Source: an uncultured Pseudomonadota bacterium (lineage in GTDB: Bacteria; Myxococcota_A; UBA9160; PR03). Taken from it: DNA of 64,000 bases. Numbering within the stretch: the first letter of the stretch is position 1; each line of letters begins with the position of its first letter. A program made the translations under genes and the position numbers. Below the pieces are notes generated by a model. It was given only the letters and a program-made list of their open reading frames with translations, was not told the origin of the DNA and did not search any database. The stretch spans positions 1 to 64,000 of the forward strand of contig CAADGG010000102.1 in the NCBI GenBank assembly GCA_900696485.1, in the 5' to 3' direction. This document shows, one piece after another, positions 8,824 to 18,383 of the stretch.

Positions 8824-8943
8824 GCGGGAGCGGCCGCGACCATCGCCAGACGTGAACAGGGTCGGACGCGGACGAGACCCGGCGCGCGGCGCGCACGCTT
8901 TGCTTGCTTGCAAACACCGGCGGGTCGCCCGCCCTGCGGGTGG

Positions 8944-9393
8944 CTACGCGGCGACGATGTGGGCCGTCTCGGGCGCCGCTGCGACCGGGCGCACGCTGGC
9001 CGGCGCCGGGAGCGGTCCGTCGAACGGGCCGGCGGTCCAGCGGTAGCCGCAGCGGCCGCATTCGCCGAGCAGCCACAGCCCCCGATGCATCGCCTCGTCG
9101 GCGCTGATGTCCGGAGAGCCGCACACCGCGCAGTCCTCGCGGATCGCCAGCGACGGCGGGCCGGCCGCTCGCGGCCGCTCCGCCGGATCGAGCCGCGGCC
9201 GCGAGTTCGCGGCGGATCGAGCCGCCGCGTCCACGCGATCGCGGCGCGTCCGGCGCCGATGAGGATCGCGGCCGCGCCGATCGGGATCGGCCGATCGAGC
9301 GGCTTCCGCATGGCCGGCCGCATGGGCAGCCGCATGGGTAGCTTGGTGAGCGACCGAGGGCGTCGATCGAGCAGGGCAAGCAATGCGAGTCAT
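8944..9393 (-). CDS. Small His-rich zinc-ribbon protein
   Basis: A 149-residue protein starting at ATG 9391-9393. A strong GGAGGA Shine-Dalgarno site 8 bases upstream decides this start over the GTG at 9423. The N-terminal third has a short His/Ala repeat (HQATHAAAHAAGHAEA), and the middle is Arg-rich. Two CxxC knuckles (CAVCGSPD at about residues 90-97 and CGRCGYRW about 20 residues later) form a typical zinc ribbon. No enzymatic domain is visible. It is the first gene of the minus-strand run leading to the two ArsA-family ATPases, although 190 bp separate them. I do not recognise a named family. The zinc binding is inferred from the cysteine pattern. Confidence 0.55.
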   Translation of the reverse strand: MTRIACPARSTPSVAHQATHAAAHAAGHAEAARSADPDRRGRDPHRRRTRRDRVDAAARSAANSRPRLDPAERPRAAGPPSLAIREDCAVCGSPDISADEAMHRGLWLLGECGRCGYRWTAGPFDGPLPAPASVRPVAAAPETAHIVAA

Positions 9394-9558
9394 GTTCGTG
9401 TCCTCCAGGATCGAGGAAAACACGGCCGTGTGACAGAAGGGGTCACGTCCGGCGAGGATCGTGCGGCGTTCGTCGCCGAGCCGTGGCCGTGCGCCGGCCC
9501 GGAGGCCACCAGCACGGTCGTCGGCGCGCCGATCTCACGCCCTCGGCCGCCGCCGGCG

Positions 9559-10608
<1,050 letters not shown>

Positions 10609-10637
10609 GGCCTGTTTCCCCTTCGGGCGGGGGCTTT

Positions 10638-10654
10638 AGCAAATGCCGTGCCAG
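10638..10654 (-). promoter_or_regulatory. Near-consensus sigma-54 promoter upstream of the activator gene
   Basis: The minus strand reads CTGGCACGGCATTTGCT, which fits the -24/-12 consensus YTGGCACG-N4-TTGCW without mismatch. The transcription start would fall near 10626, about 18 bases ahead of the GTG start codon. The activator would then be transcribed by the sigma factor it serves. An imperfect inverted repeat (CTGGTTGTC at about 10684 and GACAACGACCAG at about 10722) lies upstream and could be an enhancer site. Confidence 0.7.
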
Positions 10655-10823
10655 CGGTGCCGGGGATCCACCGGACCCGTCCATCTGGTTGTCGCCGAGT
10701 ACGGCAGGACCGTTGGCTTCTGGACAACGACCAGTTGCCACCAGGCCGACCAGCAGGTCGCCGCAAGCTCTCGGCTCGCTTTGGAGTTTCTTTGGACTTT
10801 CCTAGGCGGTCTACAACACGGAC

Positions 10824-13439
10824 ATGCGTATGATCGGAAACTGGGTGCGAGCACGGAAAGCGGAAGGGGTGCACTCGGAGATCCGACGGGCGGAAATCCG
10901 ACGGGCGGAAATGCGACGGGCGGAAATGCGACGGGCAGAAACGGCAGGAGCGGATCCGTATCCGGCGAGGCGGCAGCAGGCGTTCGGAGCCGGGTTGGCT
11001 GCGGGGCTGACGGCGATGAGCGTGAGGCGGCCCGCATCCGTCGTGACCGCGGCGGCGCTCGTGGCCGGCATGCTGCTCGTGGTGTCGGTCCATCGGCCGA
11101 GCGAGATCGGGTATGCCGCCTACTTCGGCCCGGAGAGCTCGGAGGTCCTGCGACTCGAGCGCTTCCTGACGGAGTTCGAGAGCGGATTCCATCTCCTGAT
11201 CGTCTTCGGCTGCCGCGAGAGCGCTCGCTGCGATCGCGTCGACGAACCATGGGCGATGGATTTCTTGAGTCGGCTGCACGAGGCGGCCGAACGGCTTCCG
11301 AATGTCCGCCGTGTGACGAGCGCGCTGAATACGCCGGTCGTCGTCGGCCCGCTCGAGACGCGTGCGCTGGCCACGCGGAGCGACACTCGGGAAGGGACGG
11401 ACGGCACGCGAGCCAGACCCGCCTGGCGTCTGGCGCCGGACTGGCAGGACCGTTTCACCGTGGGTCTCTCCCAGCCCCGGTTCGCGGGCGTCGTCGTCGC
11501 TCCCGATGCGCGTGCGGCGGGACTCGTCGTCGAACTCGGGTCGATCGAGAGCGACGCCGTGCGGGGCTCCGTGCGCGGTGTGCTGGCCCTGCTCCCGGCG
11601 TTCGAGCACGAGCTGGGAGCCGAGTTGCATGTGGCCGGTGACCCCGTCTGGACGGTGATCTCGGCCGACAGCCTGGACCGCGACGCCGGGCTCCTCACGA
11701 CGCTGATGTTCGGAGCGATGCTGGTGCTTCTCTGGTTGCTGCTGCGAGATCCGTGGCTCACCGTCTTGCCGCTGCTGTCGGTCGCCGTCGTCAGCGTCGT
11801 GATCGAAGGAACGGCCGAGGTGGTCCGGATCCCGCAGACCTCGCTGCTCGCCGCACTGCCCCCGCTGCTGGTGGCGATCGCCATCGCCGGATCGATCCAC
11901 CTGTTGATCGCCGTCGTCCGCGCGGGAGAGGTCGACCCGGACGACTCCGCGGGTCTCGCCGACAACGCGAGTGGGGCGTCCGTTCGGCAACGGAACCGGC
12001 GGGACGCACGCCGTCTGCGAAGCGGGCGACTGCTCGTCGCCGCGGCGCGAGACGTGGGTGCGGGTTGCTTCTGGTCGGCGATGACGACCGCCGGTGGCTT
12101 CGTGTCGTTTCTCGCCAGCGACCTCCAGACCTTTCGCCACTTCGGGGTGCTGGCGGCGGCGGGCGTCGGGACCGCCTTTCTCGTCACGTTCACGCTGCTG
12201 CCGGCGCTGCTGTGTCTGCGGCTTCGGCGCGGGGATTTCCGCTCCGATCCCCGACGCGGCGTGCTGATTCGGGAGGTTCTCGACGCGCTTCACGAGACCG
12301 TGGTCCGTCACGCCCGATTCGTGCGGATCGCCTCGCTCGGGACGTTTCTCCTGCTCGCCCTCGGTGCGGGACGCTTGCAGTACGCGAGTGACTTCGGCTT
12401 CGGCGAGAGTTCCTACGTGGTCCGATCGCTGCGTGCGATCGAGGCGAATTTCCGCAAGCCGATGACGACCGAAGTGGTCGTGACGCTGCCTCCCGGTGCG
12501 CACGTCTGGGAGCGCTCCACCCTGCTGCTGCTCGCAGAGATCGAGCGGGTGTTCGCTGCGGAGCCGTCCACGGGCTCGACATTCAGCTTCCTCGATCTGC
12601 TCGAGGAGGCGCACCGTTTCGATCACGGTGCACCCCCGAGCTCTTTCGACGCGCTGGTGAAATCGGCTCCGCGTTCCATGTCGCTGGTGGCTGCCTCCGA
12701 GCAGGCTCGCTGGCTCTGGAACGAATACGGCAACGACGGGAGAGAACGCACGCGTGTGGCGGTGGATCGGGCATGGCTCGACGATGCGGCGCAGGGGCCG
12801 TACGTCGCGAGGATCGCGGATCAGCTCGCGATGCTCGAGGGAAACGCGCGCGCAGAGCGCAATTCCGAGGTCGCCGGCCAGGAAGCGCACCGGATCGAAC
12901 TCGATGGAGGACTGGTGCTCGCCGATCGCTTCCTCGGCGGATTGCGTGCCACGCAGCTCGCGAGCTTCGGATGGGCCTTCGTGATGGTGATCGGGATCCT
13001 GGCGCTCCTGTTGCGCCGCCCGCTGGAGCTGACGGCTTGGGCGATTCTCGTGAACCTGCTGCCGGTGGCGGCGCTGCTCGGTCTGATGGGCTGGGCGGGG
13101 ATCGGCATCGATCCGGCCAGCACGATGGTGGCCGCGATCCTGCTGGCGCTCGGCGTAGACGACACGATCCACATGGCGCTTCGCGTGCGCCAGGAACAGC
13201 GAGCCGGCAAGCCGATCAGCGACGCGGTGGCATGCGCGTTCCGTTGCGTGGGCAGCGCGGTGCTGACGACGAGTCTGTGTCTCTCGCTCGGCTTCTCGGT
13301 CCTGCTGTTCTCCCACTGGGGTGGGCTCGTCACGTTCGGACTCGTGGCCTGCCTGGGTGTGGCGCTGCTGCTGGCTGGTGACCTGCTCCTGCTCCCGGCG
13401 GCGCTACTGGCCGGCACGCGGCACGGATCGCGTCGATGA
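10824..13439 (+). CDS. RND/MMPL-family exporter
   Basis: An 871-residue membrane protein with the duplicated MMPL layout: a first helix (VVTAAALVAGMLLVVSVHRP), a periplasmic domain of about 200 residues, five to six helices (LLTTLMFGAMLVLLWLLLRD onward), a second periplasmic domain, and a second helix bundle with LALGVDDTIHMALR. MMPL proteins use proton flux to move lipids or other hydrophobic cargo to the outer envelope. A LolA-like gene two genes downstream supports lipid cargo. The first 65 residues contain a 15-bp DNA repeat (RRAEI/RRAEM units) and may not be native; ATG 11018 is an alternative start. The stop overlaps the kinase start (ATGA). Confidence 0.8.
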   Translation: MRMIGNWVRARKAEGVHSEIRRAEIRRAEMRRAEMRRAETAGADPYPARRQQAFGAGLAAGLTAMSVRRPASVVTAAALVAGMLLVVSVHRPSEIGYAAYFGPESSEVLRLERFLTEFESGFHLLIVFGCRESARCDRVDEPWAMDFLSRLHEAAERLPNVRRVTSALNTPVVVGPLETRALATRSDTREGTDGTRARPAWRLAPDWQDRFTVGLSQPRFAGVVVAPDARAAGLVVELGSIESDAVRGSVRGVLALLPAFEHELGAELHVAGDPVWTVISADSLDRDAGLLTTLMFGAMLVLLWLLLRDPWLTVLPLLSVAVVSVVIEGTAEVVRIPQTSLLAALPPLLVAIAIAGSIHLLIAVVRAGEVDPDDSAGLADNASGASVRQRNRRDARRLRSGRLLVAAARDVGAGCFWSAMTTAGGFVSFLASDLQTFRHFGVLAAAGVGTAFLVTFTLLPALLCLRLRRGDFRSDPRRGVLIREVLDALHETVVRHARFVRIASLGTFLLLALGAGRLQYASDFGFGESSYVVRSLRAIEANFRKPMTTEVVVTLPPGAHVWERSTLLLLAEIERVFAAEPSTGSTFSFLDLLEEAHRFDHGAPPSSFDALVKSAPRSMSLVAASEQARWLWNEYGNDGRERTRVAVDRAWLDDAAQGPYVARIADQLAMLEGNARAERNSEVAGQEAHRIELDGGLVLADRFLGGLRATQLASFGWAFVMVIGILALLLRRPLELTAWAILVNLLPVAALLGLMGWAGIGIDPASTMVAAILLALGVDDTIHMALRVRQEQRAGKPISDAVACAFRCVGSAVLTTSLCLSLGFSVLLFSHWGGLVTFGLVACLGVALLLAGDLLLLPAALLAGTRHGSRR
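10878..10937. repeat. 15-bp tandem repeat, four units, in the MMPL N-terminal extension
   Basis: Units of GAAAT(C/G)CGACGGGCG run at 10878-10892, 10893-10907, 10908-10922 and 10923-10937, with one or two changes each. They encode E(I/M)RRA pentapeptides in frame. The repeat precedes the first membrane helix, so copy-number change would alter only the cytoplasmic leader, or the untranslated leader if translation starts at 11018. Confidence 0.85.
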
Positions 13440-16192
13440 GTGCGAGGGTCGTGGCGACCGGTGCGCTGGTGGTGCTCTCCACACTGGCGATCGCCCCAGA
13501 TCCGTGCGCTGTCTGGAACGACGCGGACGGCCTCCGACCGGCGATGTGGCTGGACCCGGCGCTGCGCGTCCCGTTCTCGAGCGTGCTGCTGCGCGAGCCC
13601 GATCCGCACGCGCGTCCGATGCCAGGCGATCGCGTGCTCGGGTTGCGCTTTCCCGACGATGGCGGCCTGCTCGTTCCGCGCGGGCGGACGGCTCTCCTGG
13701 CGGCGCTGGCGGCGCGCCCGGACGCTTCACAGGTCGTGTTGTGGGTGCAGAGAGGAGGGCAGGCGAGAGACCGGTTCGTCGAGCTGCGCAGGCAGGGCAT
13801 CCGGCAGACGCTGCGCGAGCAATGGCCCGTCGTCCTGGCCGGAACGCTGCTGCTGCTCTTCGCCGCAGTCTGTGCGATCGGCGGGCGGCATCCGGTCGCC
13901 ACGCCGCTTGCCGCGGTCACCGCGGCCCTCGGGACGGGCTTGCTCGCAACGCTCGATCTCGCTCTGCCCGAGGACCGTGGGCTGCTCGGCATCGAAAGCC
14001 TGCGTCCGAGGATGGGCCTGCTGGCCTGGAGTCTGCTGCCGGCTGCTTTGTTGCATCTAGCGGCACGCTTTCCGGTGACGATGCCGCGTTTTCGCCGCCC
14101 CGCCCTGGCGGCCTTGCCCTGGGCACTCTGGGCGGTACCGGCCGCGCTCGCGCAGCTCCACTTCGATACGGCAGCAGTCGGTCATGCGGTGGAGCGTGTG
14201 GCTTTGACGGCGAGCTTTCTCGCGGGCGGAATCCTCGTCGCCGGCTGTTTGTGGCCGGGCCGGCGACTGTCGCCGGTCGAGCGGTTCCGGGCGCGCGCAG
14301 CGGTTTCCGGCCTGGTGATCGCGGGTGTCGGTCCGCTGCTGGTCTTCGTCGCCGGTCCGACGCCGCGGCCGAACCTGGCGCCCGGACTGGCGCTCGGGGT
14401 GCTGGGCCTGCCGATCGCTCTCGGTTGGGCGGTCGCGCGATACCGGCTGCTCGACCCGCCGGTCTGGTTGTTGCGCGTGCTGTCCGTCGCAGCCGGCGCC
14501 CTGGCGGCGATCGGACTCGCGGCGGCCGCGTTGCGGATCCTCGCTCGGGCTGTTCCCGATGTCGCCCCGGCGCCGGCGCTCGCACTGATGACGGCACTGT
14601 TCTTTTGCACGCTGCAGCCGGTGTTCTTGCGGGCCGTCCGGCTCGGCCGGGGACGCCGTGAGGCGGTGGAAATGCTGCTCGCGCGGGTCGGGCGGGAACT
14701 GGCGGGCGCATCGGAGCCCTCCGTCGTACTTGCGCGCCTGGCTTCGATCCTTCGTTCGAGCCTCGGGGCGAGTGCCGTCGAGGTGACGAGCGCGCCGGAA
14801 CCCGGTCACGAGGAAGAGACGGCTCGCTCCGATCGGCGCAAGCCGTCCTCGCCGTTGCTGCGCAGCGGGATCGCACTCTGCGCGCAGGCGCCGGCCCGGG
14901 CCGGCGTCGCGTGGGTGCGTGTTCCGCGCCTCGAAGACCCCCAGCCACTCGTTCCGGAGGTCGCGTTGCGGCTCGAGCCTCGCGGTGGCTCGGCGGCGTT
15001 CGTCGTCGTCGCACCGCGAGCGGATGGACTTCCCTACACCCCGGAAGAGCTGAGTGCGCTCGTCGATGTCGGCCGGCTCGCCGCCTTGGCGCTCAGCGAT
15101 GCTCTCGATGCCGCCCGTCTCGAAGCGCTGGTGGCCGAACGCACAGCGGCGCTGCGTCGTGCGCTTGCCGACCGCAACGCCCTGGTGACCGCCGCCCAGA
15201 GCATTCAGCGGGCGAGCGAGACGCGGACCGTGCGCACGATCGTCGCCGATTTCCTGACCGCGCGAAGTGCGGATTTCTCCGATGTCGCGGATCCGCGCGC
15301 GGCCGGCCGCGCGCCCGTGGTCGTCGATCTGAGCCGACCCCCGCTGGGGTCGCAGCGGCTGACCTCGCGCCGCCTTCCGGCGGACCGTGTCATGGAACTC
15401 CAGCCGCAGGCCGACACCGTCGGCGCGCTGGCGGATCTCGCGATCGAACGGCTGCACCGCTTCGATGGCCTCAAGCTCGAGGTCGAGCGCCAGGCGCGCG
15501 AGCTGGCGCACATCGCCTCCGATCGTCACAACGCAGAGTTCGTTCGCCGCGTTGCCCACGAGCTACGCAAGCCGGGCGAAGAGATCCGGCAACTGGTGGC
15601 GGGACTGGCGCCGGCGGCGGCGGGTCCGGTTCGCGTCGTGCTGACGCAGATCGAGAGCGCTGCGTTCGAGATGGGCCGCCGTCTCGATACGCTGCTCTCG
15701 CATCAGGAATGCAATCGCTCCGTTCGCCGTGTCGACCTGGTGCGACTCATCGACGAGGCTCTGCGCCGGGTAGCGATCGTCCGTTCGAGTCGGCGCTTCG
15801 TCACGGTGCATCCACATGCCCGCCTCCCGCTGCTCGGCGATCCGGTCCGGCTGGTCTCCCTGATCGAGAACCTGCTCGACAACGCGGCGCGTGCCACCGG
15901 CGACGGAGGCCGCATCGATGTGCGTTCGGGGCTCCTCACGCCCGCTGTCGCCGGAGTCCCCAGCCGGGTCTCGTTGGAGGTGGAAGACGACGGCGAGGGC
16001 ATCCCGCCCGACCTTGCGGATGAGATCTTCGAGCCGGGTGTCGGGACGTTCTGCGGCGGATTCGGCCTCGGCCTCTCGCTGTGCCGGGATGTCGTGGCCG
16101 TCCACAGCGGGGAGATCGCCGTCGAGTCACGGCCGGGCCGCACGGTGTTCCGCGTCCTTCTGCCGCAGATCCAGGAGGAGTCCGCGAGATGA
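13436..16192 (+). CDS. Multi-spanning membrane sensor histidine kinase
   Basis: A 918-residue protein. A first helix (GALVVLSTLAIA) leads to a periplasmic stretch of about 110 residues with a PDZ-like pattern (PGDRVLGLRFPDDGGLLVP). About eight further helices follow at residues 125-400, then a GAF-like segment (about 415-560), a coiled linker, and the kinase core. The H-box is RRVAHELRKPGEE with H708. The N-box is LIENLLDNAARA, G1 is DDGEGIP, and G2 is GGFGLGLSL, so all catalytic motifs are present. It overlaps the MMPL stop and the regulator start by four bases each, implying one transcript. It probably senses an envelope or lipid state and phosphorylates the next gene's product. Confidence 0.85.
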   Translation: MSARVVATGALVVLSTLAIAPDPCAVWNDADGLRPAMWLDPALRVPFSSVLLREPDPHARPMPGDRVLGLRFPDDGGLLVPRGRTALLAALAARPDASQVVLWVQRGGQARDRFVELRRQGIRQTLREQWPVVLAGTLLLLFAAVCAIGGRHPVATPLAAVTAALGTGLLATLDLALPEDRGLLGIESLRPRMGLLAWSLLPAALLHLAARFPVTMPRFRRPALAALPWALWAVPAALAQLHFDTAAVGHAVERVALTASFLAGGILVAGCLWPGRRLSPVERFRARAAVSGLVIAGVGPLLVFVAGPTPRPNLAPGLALGVLGLPIALGWAVARYRLLDPPVWLLRVLSVAAGALAAIGLAAAALRILARAVPDVAPAPALALMTALFFCTLQPVFLRAVRLGRGRREAVEMLLARVGRELAGASEPSVVLARLASILRSSLGASAVEVTSAPEPGHEEETARSDRRKPSSPLLRSGIALCAQAPARAGVAWVRVPRLEDPQPLVPEVALRLEPRGGSAAFVVVAPRADGLPYTPEELSALVDVGRLAALALSDALDAARLEALVAERTAALRRALADRNALVTAAQSIQRASETRTVRTIVADFLTARSADFSDVADPRAAGRAPVVVDLSRPPLGSQRLTSRRLPADRVMELQPQADTVGALADLAIERLHRFDGLKLEVERQARELAHIASDRHNAEFVRRVAHELRKPGEEIRQLVAGLAPAAAGPVRVVLTQIESAAFEMGRRLDTLLSHQECNRSVRRVDLVRLIDEALRRVAIVRSSRRFVTVHPHARLPLLGDPVRLVSLIENLLDNAARATGDGGRIDVRSGLLTPAVAGVPSRVSLEVEDDGEGIPPDLADEIFEPGVGTFCGGFGLGLSLCRDVVAVHSGEIAVESRPGRTVFRVLLPQIQEESAR

Positions 16193-17514
16193 GCCAGACC
16201 CGGATCCTGCTCGCCGAAGATTCTCCGCCGACTCGTGCGCGGCTGGCGGCTGCTCTGCACGCGCGCGGCTACGTCGTGATGCCGGTCCGCAACGGCAGCG
16301 AGGCTCTGGCACACTTCGAGCGCGAGCAGGTGGATCTCGTGCTCTCGGACCAGCGCATGCCGCGTCTCGACGGACTCGGCTTGCTGGAGGCGATCCGGCG
16401 CCGAGGGAACGTTCCGTTCGTGCTCTACAGCGCCGATGCGGCGCCCGATGTCGCCTTTCGCGCCGCTCGGCTGGGTGCAGCCCGCTTTCTCGCCTATCCG
16501 TTCGAGGTCGAGGAGCAGTTGCTTCCGGCGATCGAAGAGAGTCTCGTGGCGGGGGTGTCCCGGTCGCGGCTCTCCGTACCGGACGGCGCTGCGCGATTCC
16601 TCGGGACGTCTCCCGCCGCGGCCGAGGTCCGTGCGCGTATCCGGCGGCTCGCGCCGACACCGGCGACGGTTCTGATCCTCGGTGAGACCGGCGTCGGCAA
16701 GGAGGTGGTCGCCCGCGCGCTGCATGAAGAGAGTGGTCGCTCCGTGTTGCGCAGCGTGGCGGTGACCGAGCTTGCCGAAACGCTGCTCGAGTCGGAGCTG
16801 TTCGGACACGAGCGGGGCGCCTTCACCGGTGCCGTCATCGCACGGGCCGGTCTGATCGAGCAGGCTCAGGGCGGGACGCTGCTGCTCGACGAGATCGGGG
16901 ATGCTCCGGCCGCCCTCCAGGCCAAGTTGCTTCGGGTGCTCGAGACCGGCGAGCTGCGGCGGGTCGGCGGGAGCACGTCGAGAAGATTCGACGTCCGAAT
17001 CCTGGCCGCTACGCATCGCGATCTCGATCGAGACCTTCGCGCGGGTCGTTTTCGCAGCGATCTCTACTACCGATTGCGTCAGGCAGTCATCCCCGTGCCA
17101 CCGCTTCGCGAACGTCCGGAGGACATCGAACTCCTGGCACGAACGTTGCTGAATGAACTCGCGGCGTCGCTCGGATTCCCGACGCCGGTGCCATCCGCTG
17201 CCTTCCTGGCGGTCCTGCGGAACGAGCCCTGGCCTGGAAACACCCGGGAACTTCGTTCGACACTCCAGTCGGTGTTGCTCTGGAGCGACGGTCGAGGCGA
17301 ACTCGAGCCGAGGGATCTGTTCGAAGCGATGAACGCGAATGGGCCGGCCCGACACGCCGATGAGCGGGCGGAGCAACGGCGTCTGCTGATGGCCTGGCGG
17401 TTGTCCGGAGGCAATCAAGAGGCGGCGCGGCGATCCCTCGGGCTGACGCGAGCTGCCTGGCGACATCGCTGGCGCCGGATTCATCCCGCGGGCGGAGGGG
17501 AGGAAGCGTCGTGA
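16189..17514 (+). CDS. NtrC-family response regulator with atypical receiver
   Basis: A 441-residue regulator. ATG 16189-16191 overlaps the kinase stop, with AGGAGGAG just upstream. The receiver has the acidic pair E10/D11 and phospho-acceptor D53 (LVLSDQRMP), but the conserved Lys before Pro is Tyr102 (FLAYPFE). The AAA+ domain has [18 protein letters not shown] and GTLLLDEIGD. The C-terminal Fis helix-turn-helix is AARRSLGLTRAAWRHRW. It is the cognate partner of the upstream kinase by position. The missing Lys usually weakens the phosphorylation switch, so activation may be unconventional. Sigma-54 dependence follows from GAFTGA. The stop overlaps the GTG of the LolA-like gene. Confidence 0.9.
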   Translation: MSQTRILLAEDSPPTRARLAAALHARGYVVMPVRNGSEALAHFEREQVDLVLSDQRMPRLDGLGLLEAIRRRGNVPFVLYSADAAPDVAFRAARLGAARFLAYPFEVEEQLLPAIEESLVAGVSRSRLSVPDGAARFLGTSPAAAEVRARIRRLAPTPATVLILGETGVGKEVVARALHEESGRSVLRSVAVTELAETLLESELFGHERGAFTGAVIARAGLIEQAQGGTLLLDEIGDAPAALQAKLLRVLETGELRRVGGSTSRRFDVRILAATHRDLDRDLRAGRFRSDLYYRLRQAVIPVPPLRERPEDIELLARTLLNELAASLGFPTPVPSAAFLAVLRNEPWPGNTRELRSTLQSVLLWSDGRGELEPRDLFEAMNANGPARHADERAEQRRLLMAWRLSGGNQEAARRSLGLTRAAWRHRWRRIHPAGGGEEAS

Positions 17515-18383
17515 AGCTTCCGGGTGATTCGATCGCGCTGATCGTGTTCCTGCTCGGTTCCGCATTGGCGTTGGCGGCGGCACCGCTCGCCACGGCCCAG
17601 TCCGCCGGGAGCAGCGCGCGGGCGCAGCTCCGCCGTGCGTTCGATCGGACCTTTCATCAACCCGGTGTCCGCCTCATCGAACTTCGTGTCTCCCGGAGCG
17701 GACGGGTCGTCGCGCTGCGTCGTTTCGAGATGGGCTATCGACGGGATGCCGCGGGCTCCCGTTCGTTGGTGCGTTTCCTGGCCCCGCCCTACCTGCGAGG
17801 ACACGCGCTGTTGATCGTCGAACCGGAGAAGGGATCGGGGAATCTCTGGATGTATCAGCCCGAGGAGCGTCGATCCCGACGGGTCGGGAACGCCCAGAAG
17901 GGCGACTCCTTCTATGGCAGCGACCTCTCGCTCGAGGATCTCGAGCGCGTGCGCTGGGAGCGCTGGAAGCTTTCGGCCGGCGTGCCGGCCGAAGAGTCCG
18001 GTGAAGCGTGTCGGGTCATCGATGCATGGCCGCCGCCCGACTCCCAGTACGGACGCTTGCGGGTCTGGATCGCCACGCGCGTCGATGGGGTCCTGCGGAT
18101 CGACTTCTTCGGGCGAGGAGCCGAGGCGACGCGTACCGGAGCCGTCCCGGTGAAACGAATCCGTGTCGAGCTCGACGATGCCGCCGACGAGTCCGGATTC
18201 CTGAAAGTCCGGCGGATGAACATCGAGCAGGTCGGTCGAGACGCCAGCACGCAAGTGGAGATCGAACGGATGGCGATCGATCCGGGGATCTCGTCGGATC
18301 TGTTCTCCGCCATGCGACTCGAACGGGAGGGCGAGGACCTCTTCGACCTGGCGGAACGTCATGCCCGAGAGCCGACTCGATGA
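17511..18383 (+). CDS. Periplasmic LolA-like outer-membrane lipoprotein-sorting protein
   Basis: A 290-residue protein with a GTG start at 17511-17513 overlapping the regulator stop. A signal peptide (IALIVFLLGSALALAAAPLATAQ) is followed by a LolA/LppX-like beta fold with FLAPPYLRGHALLIVEPEKG, NLWMYQPEERRSRRV, and DSFYGSDLSLEDLER. This family (cd16329 type) commonly accompanies MMPL exporters and is thought to carry lipid or lipoprotein cargo across the periplasm. The MMPL gene lies upstream in the same overlapping gene string, consistent with a shared transport job. The stop overlaps the ATG of the DUF3419 gene. Confidence 0.75.
   Translation: MKLPGDSIALIVFLLGSALALAAAPLATAQSAGSSARAQLRRAFDRTFHQPGVRLIELRVSRSGRVVALRRFEMGYRRDAAGSRSLVRFLAPPYLRGHALLIVEPEKGSGNLWMYQPEERRSRRVGNAQKGDSFYGSDLSLEDLERVRWERWKLSAGVPAEESGEACRVIDAWPPPDSQYGRLRVWIATRVDGVLRIDFFGRGAEATRTGAVPVKRIRVELDDAADESGFLKVRRMNIEQVGRDASTQVEIERMAIDPGISSDLFSAMRLEREGEDLFDLAERHAREPTR

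Noticed and set aside
9428..9444. GTGAC/GTCAC dyad upstream of the zinc-ribbon gene as a CRP-like site
   Set aside because: The spacing (seven bases between GTGAC and GTCAC) does not fit a CRP/FNR site, and the arms are only five bases long.
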